DNA of 64,000 nucleotides, from assembly GCA_001725415.1 (NCBI GenBank), contig MEGH01000005.1, positions 236,664 through 300,663 on the forward strand, in the 5' to 3' direction. The stretch is from Pseudonocardia sp. SCN 73-27. GTDB lineage: Bacteria; Actinomycetota; Actinomycetes; Mycobacteriales; Pseudonocardiaceae. A model generated the notes under the pieces. It was given only the letters and a program-made list of their open reading frames with translations. It had not been told where the DNA came from and searched no databases. Position numbers and translations under genes: made by a program. Position 1 is the first letter of the stretch. Each line of letters opens with the position of its first letter. Shown here in pieces: positions 1-7,785 of this stretch.

Positions 1-69
1 ACCTACGGCATCGACACCCTCGCCAGCGGCGGCCGCAGCAACCACCTGGGCCAGTACATCGGCTACTGA
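1..69 (+). CDS. 3' end of an unidentified protein (partial)
   Basis: Reading frame 1 is open from the left edge and ends at a TGA at 67-69. It encodes the last 22 residues of a protein whose body lies outside the window, ending in NHLGQYIGY. A strong hairpin at 86-124 follows at once, as expected after a real gene end. The tail is too short to assign a family, so no function is proposed. Confidence 0.5.
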   Translation, partial: TYGIDTLASGGRSNHLGQYIGY

Positions 70-85
70 TTCCCGGCTGACACGA

Positions 86-124
86 ACGGCCCGGTCGCGC
101 CACTGAACTGCGCGACCGGGCCGT
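86..124. terminator. Strong intrinsic hairpin after the left-edge gene
   Basis: Two perfect 15-bp arms (86-100 and 110-124) enclose a 9-base loop. It lies 17 bases after the stop of the left-edge gene, with no gene on the other side for about 250 bases. There is no U-tract, as is usual for actinobacterial terminators. Confidence 0.7.
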
Positions 125-383
125 CCGTTCGCGTTCGGGGGTGGGACACGCCGCCCAGTCACGGCGCAACCAGCCGCGCAACGCCCCTGTCGCCTCTGTC
201 GCCTCTGTCGCCTCTCCGAGTCCGAGCGGTACACGGCGACGTGCTGCAGCATCCGGCCGTTTCCACCTCAGTCCGACCCGCACGTTCGGCCCCGCACGTC
301 GACGGCGGTCCGTGCCGGGCCGCAACCTGCGCGTGACACCTCCGGAACGCGCGGTGATCAGCCGGATGAGAGAATCGGACGCG
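125..383. other. Intergenic region upstream of the acyltransferase
   Basis: No gene is supported here although the acyltransferase frame stays open back to 141: the extra codons encode low-complexity Arg/Ser/Pro sequence outside the family's domain. Three 9-bp direct repeats (unit GTCGCCTCT) occupy 189-215. No convincing -10/-35 pair was recognised. Confidence 0.4.
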
Positions 384-2414
384 ATGACCGCCATGCCCGC
401 TCCGCCCGTCGCCACGACGGGTGTCCGGAACGAGCGGCGCTACCGGCCGGAGCTCCAGGGTCTGCGGGCGCTGGCCGTCGCACTCGTCGTCGTCTACCAC
501 GTGTGGTTCGACCGGATCTCCGGCGGCGTCGACGTCTTCTTCCTGGTCTCCGGCTTCCTGATCACCGGCCAGCTGTACCGGGCGGCGCAGCGCGGCAGCG
601 TACCGCTGACCAAGAACTGGGGCCGTCAGATCGCCCGGCTGGTGCCGGCGGTCGCGGTCGTCCTGGTCGCCACGGTGGCCGCGGGGCTCGCGATCCTGCC
701 CGAGGCGCGCTGGGTGCAGACGGTCCGCGAGGTCGTCGCCTCGGCGTTCTTCCTGGAGAACTGGCGGCTCGCGGCCGACTCCGTCGACTACTCGGCGCAG
801 CACAACACGGCCAGCGTGGTGCAGCACTTCTGGTCGCTGTCGATCCAGGTGCAGTTCTACGTCGTGTGGCCGCTGCTGATCGCGGGGGTCGTGCTCGTCG
901 CCGGCCGGGCACGCCTCGACCGCACGCTCACCCGCGTCCTCGCCGCCCTCTTCGTCGCCTCGCTCGCCTACTCGGTGGTGCTCACGGCGCTCGACCAGCC
1001 GCTCGCCTACTTCCACTCGCTCACCCGGGTCTGGGAGTTCGCGCTGGGCGGACTTCTCGCACTGTGGATCGACAAGATCGACCTGCCCGCACGCCTCCGG
1101 GTGTTCCTGGGCTGGCTCGGCGTGATCGGGCTCGTCGCGTGCGGGGCGGTGCTGCAGGTCGGCAGCGTCTTCCCCGGCTTCGCCGCCCTGTGGCCGACGT
1201 GCGCGGCCGCGCTCGTCCTCCTCGCCGGCGCCACCGGCAGCAGGCGCGGCGCCGACCGGCTGCTGTCGTCGACACCGATGCGCTACCTCGGGGACATCAG
1301 CTACTCCCTCTACCTGTGGCACTGGCCGGTGCTGCTGTTCTTCCTCGTCCTCACCGGGGAGTCGGCGGCCGACCTCGAGGGCGGCTCGTTCGTCATCGTG
1401 CTGTCGCTGCTGCTTGCGGTGATCACCTACCACGTGGTCGAGGAGCCGATGCGGCAGCGGCACGAGAGCCGGCGGTCGCAGTACCGGCTCGGCGTCGTCG
1501 CGGTGGCCGCAATCCTGCTGGCCACCGGGGGCTGGCAGGCCGTGTCGATGGTGCGGGCCGACCACGGCGCGCAGATCGGCGACTCGACGCACCCCGGCGC
1601 GATGGCGCTCGCCCCCGGCTACACGTCGGTCGCGGCCACCGACGAGCCCGTGGACCCGTTGCCGCCCATGGTCTCCCTCGGCGAGGACTGGGGCCGCACC
1701 ACCGACCCGTGGACGTGCGGGGCCGACCCGGTCCGCCCGCCACTCGAGTCGTGCACCCTCCCTGTCGACGGCACGCCGGAGCGACGAATCGTCGTCGTCG
1801 GCGACTCACACTCCCAGCAGTACCTCGGTGCGCTGGAGCCGATCGCGCAGCAGAACCGCTGGGAGGTCACGACCTTCCTCAAGGGTGCGTGCCCGTTCTC
1901 GACCGTCTCGGAGACCGAGCCGGAGTCGGCCGAGTGCCTGGCCTGGAACACCGCGCTGGTGCCCGCGGTCGTCGACCTGCATCCCGACGCCGTCTTCACC
2001 ATGGCCAGCCGCGAGGTCCGCACCGGGCTGACCGAGAGCACCCCGGCCGGCTTCGTCGAGGCATGGACCCGGCTGTCCGACGTCGGCATCCCCGTCCTCG
2101 CGGTGCGCGACAACCCGCGCTTCGACTTCCGCCCGCCCGACTGCATCCAGGAGAACGGCCGCGGCGCCACCCGGTGCGGCGCCGAGCGCAACGCCTGGTA
2201 CCCGGAGGTCCCGTCGTGGGTCGGCACCCCCGGCGTCCCGTCGAGCGTGCGGTTCCTCGACTTCAGCGACCTCATGTGCGCCCCGGACGGGCAGTGCCCC
2301 GCCGAGATCGGCAACGTGTGGGTCTACATGGACGACAACCACCTGAGCGCGACGTTCACCGCGTCGATGGCGCCCGTCGTCGAGCAGCGGATCCTGTCCG
2401 CGATGGGCTGGTAG
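384..2414 (+). CDS. Acyltransferase_3 (OafA/YrhL-like) with C-terminal SGNH domain
   Basis: A membrane acyltransferase likely to O-acetylate a surface sugar or lipid. The N-terminal half starts with the family signature RPELQGLRALAVALVVVYH near residue 18, then GGVDVFFLVSGFLI, followed by about ten hydrophobic segments to near residue 370. The C-terminal half is an SGNH hydrolase-like domain with GDSHS near residue 474 and a DDNHLS block near residue 650 giving the Asp/His pair. This fusion is the common OafA-type architecture, in which the SGNH part completes acyl transfer outside the membrane. ATG at 384 was chosen over the in-frame ATG at 366 because AGAGA sits just upstream; either is possible. 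The acceptor cannot be read from the sequence. Confidence 0.85.
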   Translation: MTAMPAPPVATTGVRNERRYRPELQGLRALAVALVVVYHVWFDRISGGVDVFFLVSGFLITGQLYRAAQRGSVPLTKNWGRQIARLVPAVAVVLVATVAAGLAILPEARWVQTVREVVASAFFLENWRLAADSVDYSAQHNTASVVQHFWSLSIQVQFYVVWPLLIAGVVLVAGRARLDRTLTRVLAALFVASLAYSVVLTALDQPLAYFHSLTRVWEFALGGLLALWIDKIDLPARLRVFLGWLGVIGLVACGAVLQVGSVFPGFAALWPTCAAALVLLAGATGSRRGADRLLSSTPMRYLGDISYSLYLWHWPVLLFFLVLTGESAADLEGGSFVIVLSLLLAVITYHVVEEPMRQRHESRRSQYRLGVVAVAAILLATGGWQAVSMVRADHGAQIGDSTHPGAMALAPGYTSVAATDEPVDPLPPMVSLGEDWGRTTDPWTCGADPVRPPLESCTLPVDGTPERRIVVVGDSHSQQYLGALEPIAQQNRWEVTTFLKGACPFSTVSETEPESAECLAWNTALVPAVVDLHPDAVFTMASREVRTGLTESTPAGFVEAWTRLSDVGIPVLAVRDNPRFDFRPPDCIQENGRGATRCGAERNAWYPEVPSWVGTPGVPSSVRFLDFSDLMCAPDGQCPAEIGNVWVYMDDNHLSATFTASMAPVVEQRILSAMGW

Positions 2415-2416
2415 AC

Positions 2417-2653
2417 CTACCCCCCGTCGAGCACGGGCCGGGCCCGTTCCTCGCCGACGGCGACGACGTCGCCCGCCCGAAGCTGCGCGCCTCGGCGGGT
2501 CTCGTCGCGGCCGTTGACCTGGACCTCACCTGCCTCGACCAGTTCGCGTGCGTGCACACCGTCCTCGGCAAGGCCCGCGAGCTTGAGGAACTGACCGAGC
2601 CGGATCGGCTCCTCGCGGATGGGGACGGCACGGATCGGCGACCTGGCGGACAT
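2417..2653 (-). CDS. Small S4-domain RNA-binding protein
   Basis: A 78-residue protein that is almost entirely one S4 domain. The signature GQFLKLAGLAEDGVHAREL, then VQVNGRDETRRGAQLRAGDVV, is the RNA-binding alpha-L fold seen in YbcJ/Hsp15-type proteins. The family binds structured RNA, often on the ribosome. ATG at 2653 was chosen because codons further upstream encode Arg-rich sequence overlapping the SARP gene. Its stop lies two bases from the convergent acyltransferase stop, so the genes meet tail to tail with no room for a separate terminator. Confidence 0.8.
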   Translation of the reverse strand: MSARSPIRAVPIREEPIRLGQFLKLAGLAEDGVHARELVEAGEVQVNGRDETRRGAQLRAGDVVAVGEERARPVLDGG

Positions 2654-2660
2654 GGGTCCA

Positions 2661-3419
2661 TCATCCCCGGCCCGTCGGCGCGGCCTCCAACAGCTCCGCG
2701 TGCAGCGCCCGGCTCGCCGGACCCGGAACGGCACCGAGGTCGTCGCGCAGCACCCGGGTGAGCCGGTCGTAGACCTCCAGGGCCGCACCGCGATCGCCGC
2801 GTCGGTCGAGCGCCCGCATGAGCAGCCGGTAGCCCGTCTCGGCCAGCGGATCGTCGTCGACGAGCGCGCGGGCGCTGCGCTCGGCGCTCGCGAGCTCGGT
2901 GGGCCCCAGCTGCAGGCAGGCCTCGGCGTAGCAGGTCAGGGCACGACGACGGTCGTGCGCCAGCTCGGCCCGGCGCCGCTGCACCCACGGCTCGTCGAAC
3001 TCGGCGAGGAACGTCCGCTGCAGCACGAACACCGCGCTCAGCGACTGCGTCCAGGCCCGGCGCCAGTCCCGCCGGGCGGTCGCGGCCTCGGCGGCGTGCA
3101 GCGCGGCCCCGGCGACGGCCCCGTCGACGATCGAGCCCTCCGGCAGCACCAGCTGCAGCCCCGACCGGCCCCGGATCTCCGCGGGCGCGACGAGTGCCCG
3201 CACCTTGGACAGCAAGGCCGTGAACGTCGCCGCCGCCCCGGCCCCCGGCTCCGCGGGCTCCCAGAGCCGTTCGACGATCGTGGCGCGGTCGACGGGGCTG
3301 TGGCGGGAGTCGGCCAGCAGCGCGACCAGCAGCCGTCCACGCCTGCCGGGCAACGCCTGCTCGACCGGCCGGCCGTCGACGGAGAGCGCGAAACGCCCAT
3401 GCAGCTGGATCCGGACCAC
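2661..3419 (-). CDS. SARP-type transcription regulator (winged helix plus BTAD)
   Basis: A 252-residue regulator with an N-terminal OmpR-type winged helix (about residues 1-95) and a bacterial transcriptional activation domain (about 100-250). Diagnostic stretches are RGRLLVALLAD, EFDEPWVQRRRAEL and DDLGAVPGPASRALHAEL; the last is the classic end of BTAD. It has no NB-ARC or TPR extension, so it is a small SARP like ActII-ORF4. SARPs usually activate secondary-metabolite clusters, but none is visible here, so its targets are unknown. GTG at 3419 lies 8 bases after a predicted -10 box, pointing to a leaderless mRNA. The S4 gene follows 7 bases downstream and may be co-transcribed. Confidence 0.8.
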   Translation of the reverse strand: MVRIQLHGRFALSVDGRPVEQALPGRRGRLLVALLADSRHSPVDRATIVERLWEPAEPGAGAAATFTALLSKVRALVAPAEIRGRSGLQLVLPEGSIVDGAVAGAALHAAEAATARRDWRRAWTQSLSAVFVLQRTFLAEFDEPWVQRRRAELAHDRRRALTCYAEACLQLGPTELASAERSARALVDDDPLAETGYRLLMRALDRRGDRGAALEVYDRLTRVLRDDLGAVPGPASRALHAELLEAAPTGRG

Positions 3420-3427
3420 GGTGCCCA

Positions 3428-3457
3428 ATTGCAGGGATACGGCAAGGTCGGTGTCAA
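3428..3457 (-). promoter_or_regulatory. Promoter of the SARP gene (leaderless arrangement)
   Basis: On the minus strand TTGACA (3457-3452) and TGCAAT (3433-3428) are separated by 18 bases, and the GTG start begins 8 bases after the -10. No ribosome site precedes the GTG, which fits transcription starting at or next to the start codon. Confidence 0.55.
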
Positions 3458-3516
3458 TACTCGGGGCCGAACGGGACGCCGCCCCGGCGGACCGGACTCC
3501 GACGAACGGAGCAGTC

Positions 3517-3678
3517 GTGAACCAGGTGACGTGCGAGTGCGGCTTCCAGACCCGCGACGCCGAGGAGGGCCCGGTGGTGACGGCCGTGCTCGACCACGTC
3601 CGCGCCGACCACCCCGACCTGGAGGGGGCGGTCACGCCCGAGGTCGTGCGGGGCTGGATCGAGGTCGTTCCGGGCTGA
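3517..3678 (+). CDS. Small Cys-containing protein, DUF1059-like
   Basis: A 53-residue protein starting at GTG with GGAG five bases upstream. The first residues hold a C-x-C-G motif (TCECGF), followed by an amphipathic stretch TAVLDHVRADHPDL and a short tail. This layout resembles the DUF1059 small-protein family of actinobacteria, whose function is unknown. It is transcribed divergently from the SARP gene with about 100 bases between starts. The assignment rests on overall shape, since the protein is too short for a firm call. Confidence 0.6.
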   Translation: MNQVTCECGFQTRDAEEGPVVTAVLDHVRADHPDLEGAVTPEVVRGWIEVVPG

Positions 3679-3746
3679 CCCTGTGAGCGGCCCCCTCGAC
3701 CGATGGCCCTGGCCCGGGGCCGCCGGAAGGTGCAGGCTGTGCGGCC

Positions 3747-4658
3747 ATGACGAGCGGTGGTCGGGTCGCGATCGTGACGGGCGGCGCGTCGGGGATCGGG
3801 AGGGCCCTCGGCGCGGCGCTCGTCGCCCGGGGCGACACGGTCGTGCTGGCCGACGTCGACGTCGAGGGGGCGACGTCGGCCGCCGACGGCATGCGCGGAC
3901 CCGGGACGGCGACGGCCGCTGCACTCGACGTCCGTGACGGGCCCGCCGTCGAGCGGCTGGTCCACTACACCGCCGACGCCCATGGCCGGCTCGACCTCAT
4001 GGTCAACAACGCCGGGCTCGGCATCGGCGGGCCCGTGGACGAGCTGACGGCCGCGCACTGGGACCGGGTCGTCGACGTCAACCTGCGTGGCGTGATCCAC
4101 GGCGTGCACGCCGCCTACCCGGTGATGGTGCGACAGCGGCGCGGACACATCGTCAACACCGCGTCGATGGCCGGGCTGGTCCCCGGGCCCGGGCTGACGC
4201 CGTACGCCACGACGAAGTGGGGTGTCGTCGGGCTGTCGCTGAGCCTGCGCGCGGAGGCGGCGCGGCACGGCGTCCGGGTGACGGTGGTGTGCCCGGCCGG
4301 CGTCGACACCCCGATCCTCGACAAGGGCCCGCCCGCCGACCTGCCGCGCATCCCGTCCGACGACACCGTCGACGCGCGGAAGATGATCACGATCATGAGC
4401 GGCGGCAAGCTCTATGACGCGGACGCACTCGCGGCCGACGTGCTGCGCGGCATCGACCGCAACAAGGCACTGGTCGTGCGGCCGCGCTATGCAGGTCTGC
4501 TGTGGCGGCTGACGCGCCTCTCCCCCGCCGGCATGACCCGCCTCGCTGCCCTCACCGCGTCCCGCGCAACCCACTCGCGAGTGGCGTTACTGGCCATGGC
4601 CAGCAATGCCACTCACGAGCGCCGGAGGCGTGTTGTCCGGTCCCGGCCGCGACGGTGA
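3747..4658 (+). CDS. Short-chain dehydrogenase/reductase with a repeat-derived tail
   Basis: A classical SDR of 303 residues. It has the cofactor motif TGGASGIGR (residues 9-17), NNAG near residue 90, and the catalytic Tyr/Lys in YATTKW near residue 153. An acidic DVDVEG after the second strand makes NAD(H) more likely than NADP(H). The substrate is not readable. The last ~28 residues are unusual: codons from 4574 to 4619 are a palindromic repeat of the family described in this window, giving a tail containing ALLAMASNATHER. The enzyme proper probably ends near residue 275. The convergent larA-like gene begins after a second repeat copy. Confidence 0.85.
   Translation: MTSGGRVAIVTGGASGIGRALGAALVARGDTVVLADVDVEGATSAADGMRGPGTATAAALDVRDGPAVERLVHYTADAHGRLDLMVNNAGLGIGGPVDELTAAHWDRVVDVNLRGVIHGVHAAYPVMVRQRRGHIVNTASMAGLVPGPGLTPYATTKWGVVGLSLSLRAEAARHGVRVTVVCPAGVDTPILDKGPPADLPRIPSDDTVDARKMITIMSGGKLYDADALAADVLRGIDRNKALVVRPRYAGLLWRLTRLSPAGMTRLAALTASRATHSRVALLAMASNATHERRRRVVRSRPRR
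4574..4619. repeat. Palindromic repeat family A, copy 1 (inside SDR 3' end)
   Basis: Imperfect palindrome with outer arms CTCGCGAGTGGCGTTACTGG and the matching right arm ending ACTCACGAG; the centre is TGGCCATGGCCA. It lies in frame within the SDR and encodes part of its C-terminus. Confidence 0.85.
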
Positions 4659-4675
4659 CGTTCACTGCTGCCCTC

Positions 4676-4715
4676 GTGCGCGGCAATGGTCGCTATGGCG
4701 ACCATTGCCGCGCAC
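4676..4715. repeat. Palindromic repeat family A, copy 2
   Basis: Perfect 17-bp arms (4676-4692 and 4699-4715) around CTATGG, followed by the typical AGG after the right arm. It fills the gap between the stops of the SDR (plus strand) and the LarA homologue (minus strand). Confidence 0.9.
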
Positions 4716-4721
4716 AGGGGT

Positions 4722-6002
4722 TCAGGCTGCGACGTACGGCAGCGTCAGGGGGCCTTCCGGCAGGACGCAGACCCGGGAGTCGGGGCCCGCGGCGGCGAGG
4801 GCCTCGTCGACCGTCTCTCGGACGTCGGCGCACGGGAGCAGGTGGGCCGAGCGCAGGTCGTCGGCATCGAGGTAGTCGGTGTGGACGGCCACCCGCGCGC
4901 GGTCGAGGACGCGGGCGAGCACCTGGACCTGCCACTGGTCGGGCACGGTCCTCTCGCGCGCCGCGATCGAGTCCAGCAGCGCCCGCGGCGAGTCCGCCGA
5001 GGCCAGGACCTCGCGGAACGAGCCGTGGTCGGGGAACCCGTCGCGACACTCCGCGGCACAGACGATCCGCCCACCCGGGCGCACGACGGTCGCGGCCGCC
5101 GACATGCCCTTCACCGCCTGGTAGAGGTTCTGGTCGAGCGGGTGCCCGGCGTTGGTGGTGACGACGACGTCGAACAGCCCGTCGACGGGCACCATCGCGA
5201 CCCGCCGCGCCTCCTCCCGGGCGACGGCGTGCATCGCGAGGACCTCCCCGCCGAACGCGGCGACGACGCGTTGGTCGCGGTCGAGGATGACGTCACACGC
5301 GAAGTCGACGCCCGTGGCCGCGGCGATGGCGCGCACGTCGTCGTGGACCGGGTTGCCCTCGCAGATCCCCCAGATGGCCTTGGGGTCGCCGATCCGTGTC
5401 GCGTCGTGGAGGGTCAGGACGGTCTCCAGCGCCGCCAGGCCCGGCGCGACGAGCTTGGGGCCGCCGCTGAACCCGGCGAAGAAGTGCGGCTCGACGAACC
5501 CGGTCGTGATCCGGACGTCGGCCTCGACCCAGTCGCGGGCCAGCCACACGGGCACGTCGTTGCCGTGGCGGCCGCGCCAGACGAGCGTGGACTCGTCGCG
5601 GGCGTCGTGGTTGACCACGCGGTAGGTCCCGAGGATGTCCGTGCCCAGCATGGCGAGCAGCTCGTCGTCGGTGTTGCCGCGATGGGTGCCGGTGGCGACC
5701 ATGATCGTGACGTCGTCGGGGCGCAGGACGCCCTCGAGCTCGTCGAAGATCTCGGCGAGCATCAGCTCGCGCGGCTGCGGGCGGGTGCCGTCGCAGATCG
5801 AGATGGCGACGCGCTGTCCCGGCTTCACGATCTCCCGCAGCGGCGGCCCGGCGACCGGGTGACGTAGCGCGTCGCGGACGAGCCGCTGCGGCGGCGTCGT
5901 GACGCTCAGGTGCGCCGGTTCGACGACCGTCGTGCGCTCCGTGGGCAGGTCCACCTCCAGCCCGTCGCTGCCGTACGCGAGCCGGACCCGTCGCTCACTC
6001 AC
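4722..6002 (-). CDS. LarA-like nickel-dependent racemase homologue
   Basis: A 426-residue protein matching the LarA (DUF2088) family in length and motifs. The N-terminal domain carries DGTRPQP and MVATGTHRGN; the central region carries VNHDARD and GFVEPHFFAGFSGGPK, where the family's metal-pincer cofactor-binding His/Lys residues lie. LarA racemises lactate or related 2-hydroxy acids using a nickel-pincer nucleotide made by LarB, LarC and LarE. None of those maturation genes is nearby, so the substrate and metal state are open; paralogues racemise other hydroxy acids. GTG at 6002 follows AGGAG at good spacing. Confidence 0.8.
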   Translation of the reverse strand: MSERRVRLAYGSDGLEVDLPTERTTVVEPAHLSVTTPPQRLVRDALRHPVAGPPLREIVKPGQRVAISICDGTRPQPRELMLAEIFDELEGVLRPDDVTIMVATGTHRGNTDDELLAMLGTDILGTYRVVNHDARDESTLVWRGRHGNDVPVWLARDWVEADVRITTGFVEPHFFAGFSGGPKLVAPGLAALETVLTLHDATRIGDPKAIWGICEGNPVHDDVRAIAAATGVDFACDVILDRDQRVVAAFGGEVLAMHAVAREEARRVAMVPVDGLFDVVVTTNAGHPLDQNLYQAVKGMSAAATVVRPGGRIVCAAECRDGFPDHGSFREVLASADSPRALLDSIAARERTVPDQWQVQVLARVLDRARVAVHTDYLDADDLRSAHLLPCADVRETVDEALAAAGPDSRVCVLPEGPLTLPYVAA

Positions 6003-6303
6003 CGTTGCTCCTCTCCTGGCAACCGCCCGTCGACGACAGGCTGTTCCATTCGGTACGACACGGCGACGATGCCGCCGTTCGTCGCCATCTCGATTCCGCC
6101 GAACGGACCTGGCGGCCCAAGGGCTCCGAGTGGATAACGTTACGTCGCGAAGTCTCGACATCCCTCTCGGAACCGGGCGGCCCCGGTTCCGTGCCGCTCC
6201 CCAGGCGATGAACCCGACGACGGGCAGGTCAGCCCGGTTGTCCCTGCCGCACGTCCGACCGCGCGAGGTGCCGGGCACCCCGCCTTCCAGGAGGAACTCC
6301 TTC
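6003..6303. other. Divergent promoter region between larA-like and divIVA-like genes
   Basis: About 300 bases separate the two divergent starts. It contains AGGAG for the larA-like GTG at the left, a hairpin at 6168-6191 (10-bp arms, 4-base loop), and an AGGAGGAA ribosome site at the right. No gene is supported. The -10/-35 boxes could not be placed with confidence. Confidence 0.4.
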
Positions 6304-7104
6304 GTGACCGGACCGATCCCCACGACCGAGAACGTGCCCGACTTCCCGGTGGCGATGCGCGGGTACGAGCGCAGGCAGGTCGACGAGTACGTCACCGGCC
6401 TCATCGAGAAGATGAACCGCATGCGCACCGAGGTCGCCGAGGGTCAGCGCAAGCTCCGGCTCGCCACCGAGCACGCCGAGGCCACCGAGCGTGAGCTGCG
6501 CGAGGCCCGCAACCGCCCCGCCCCCGAGGCCGCGCCGCCCGCCGAGGAGGGCTTCGGGTTCCGCGCCGAGAAGCTGCTGCGCCTGGCCGAGCAGGAGGCG
6601 ACAGAGCTGCGCGCGAACGCGTCGCGTGAGGCGTCGGCGATCGTCGAGAAGGCGCGCACCGAGGCCGAGCACCACCGTCACGAGGTGGAGCAGAGCCTGA
6701 TCAGCCGGGCGTCGCTGATGGAGCAGCAGGCTGCGCAGCGCGCGACCGAGCTTCAGGACCGCGAGCAGCAGATCGCCGACCAGCTGGCGGCCGCCCGCGA
6801 GCAGGCCGACGAGCTGCACGCCAACGCCACCCGGGCCGCCGAGCGGCTGCGCCAGGAGTCGGAGGCGCAGGCCGAGGAGACCCGCAAGCGCGCCGAGCAG
6901 GTGGCGCAGCGTCGTGAAGAAAAGGCGACGCAGGAGGTCACGCGGCTGACCTCGCTGCAGAACGACGTGCGCGGCGAGCTGAGCCGGCTCGCGGGCGTGC
7001 TGGGCAAGGAGCTGGGCGGGGGCGCACCGGCGCCGCGCGACGGGGAGAACCCGGCGCCGGGCCGTCGGGGCGCGCACGCCTCGCAGGCCGCCAACAGCAA
7101 CTGA
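6304..7104 (+). CDS. DivIVA-domain coiled-coil protein
   Basis: A 266-residue, highly charged Ala/Glu/Arg/Gln-rich protein. Residues ~10-50 contain VAMRGYERRQVDEYVTGLIE, the short DivIVA-like lead segment, and residues ~45-235 form a long heptad coiled coil. The tail is low-complexity Gly/Pro/Ala. The family in actinobacteria (Wag31 relatives) marks poles and septa or organises the cell-wall machinery; this copy is a paralogue rather than the canonical Wag31, which has a longer N-terminal membrane-binding domain. GTG at 6304 is preceded by AGGAGGAA. A strong bidirectional terminator follows. Confidence 0.75.
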   Translation: MTGPIPTTENVPDFPVAMRGYERRQVDEYVTGLIEKMNRMRTEVAEGQRKLRLATEHAEATERELREARNRPAPEAAPPAEEGFGFRAEKLLRLAEQEATELRANASREASAIVEKARTEAEHHRHEVEQSLISRASLMEQQAAQRATELQDREQQIADQLAAAREQADELHANATRAAERLRQESEAQAEETRKRAEQVAQRREEKATQEVTRLTSLQNDVRGELSRLAGVLGKELGGGAPAPRDGENPAPGRRGAHASQAANSN

Positions 7105-7112
7105 CCCACCTG

Positions 7113-7150
7113 CCGCGGCGCCGGTCGCCACGCGGGGACCGGCGCCGCGG
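7113..7150. terminator. Bidirectional terminator between convergent genes
   Basis: Perfect 14-bp GC arms (7113-7126, 7137-7150) with a short loop, lying between the stop of the DivIVA-like gene (7104) and the stop of the cupin gene (7156). Confidence 0.75.
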
Positions 7151-7155
7151 TCGTG

Positions 7156-7521
7156 TCAGGAGCCGTAGTAGTCGTTGCCCCGCGAGAACTCGACGAACGT
7201 GCACGCCTCGTCGCCCTCGGACCAGGCGTCGTGGCCGGGCGGGAGCAGCATGACGTCGCCGGCGGAGAAGCGCTCCTCCGAGCCGTCGGTCATCCGGACC
7301 GCGAGGGTGCCGGCGAGGACGAGCGCGACGTGCGGGAGCTGGCACAGGTCGGTGCCCGCGTAGTCCTTCAGGTCGTTCGACCACTTGGCGCCGACGCCGA
7401 AGGTCACCTCGGTGACGGCGACGCCGTCCAGCTCGGCGGTGCGCTTGGAGATCAGGCCGTGGACGTCGCTCTCGACGTCGGCCAGGTGCGCCTTCTGCAT
7501 CGCCGGGTTGTACTCGCTCAC
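7156..7521 (-). CDS. Single-domain cupin protein
   Basis: A 121-residue protein spanning one cupin fold. The first cupin motif is degenerate (QLPHVALVLAGTLAVRM), followed by GDVMLLPPGHDAW and FVEFSRG. The His in PHV and the His in PGHDAW could bind a metal. Such proteins act as small-molecule binding or isomerase/dioxygenase modules, but nothing identifies the ligand. GTG at 7521 is preceded by GAGGAGG. It is followed (leftward) by the terminator at 7113-7150, so it is probably the last gene of its transcript. Confidence 0.7.
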   Translation of the reverse strand: MSEYNPAMQKAHLADVESDVHGLISKRTAELDGVAVTEVTFGVGAKWSNDLKDYAGTDLCQLPHVALVLAGTLAVRMTDGSEERFSAGDVMLLPPGHDAWSEGDEACTFVEFSRGNDYYGS

Positions 7522-7584
7522 GCGGTCCTCCTCGCAGGTGCGGCGGTGCTCGCCGCAGTCGGCGTACAGCATCGCACCGCGTGA

Positions 7585-7785
7585 TCAGCCCAGCGCCATC
7601 CCGCGTTCGGCCAGCTCCTCGGTGAGCACGCGAATGGCCTTGGGGCCGACGCCGTGCAATGCGAGGAGGTCCTTCGCGGGGACGCCGTCGAGCTGTTCGA
7701 GGCGTGTGTAGCCGGCCAGCGTCAGCGCGCCCGTGGCGGGCCGCCCGATGCCGCGGGGCAGGTCAGCGTCCGTTGCGTCGGTCAT
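7585..7785 (-). CDS. Helix-hairpin-helix small protein
   Basis: A 66-residue protein carrying a helix-hairpin-helix motif: LDGVPAKDLLALHGVGPKAI in the middle, in the style of Pathogenicity-locus/Cdd1 or RpoA-C-terminal HhH domains. The GVGPKAI turn is the DNA-backbone-binding hairpin. It may bind DNA non-specifically or mediate protein contacts. ATG at 7785 lies inside the 3' end of the upstream MarR gene (stop at 7763), so the two are probably co-translated. Another reading is that it is a domain of unknown function shared widely in actinobacteria. Confidence 0.7.
   Translation of the reverse strand: MTDATDADLPRGIGRPATGALTLAGYTRLEQLDGVPAKDLLALHGVGPKAIRVLTEELAERGMALG

Noticed and set aside
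159-1592. A 477-codon minus-strand frame over the acyltransferase
   Set aside because: High-GC third-position bias leaves long antisense frames open; the translation is low complexity, and the plus frame has family motifs.
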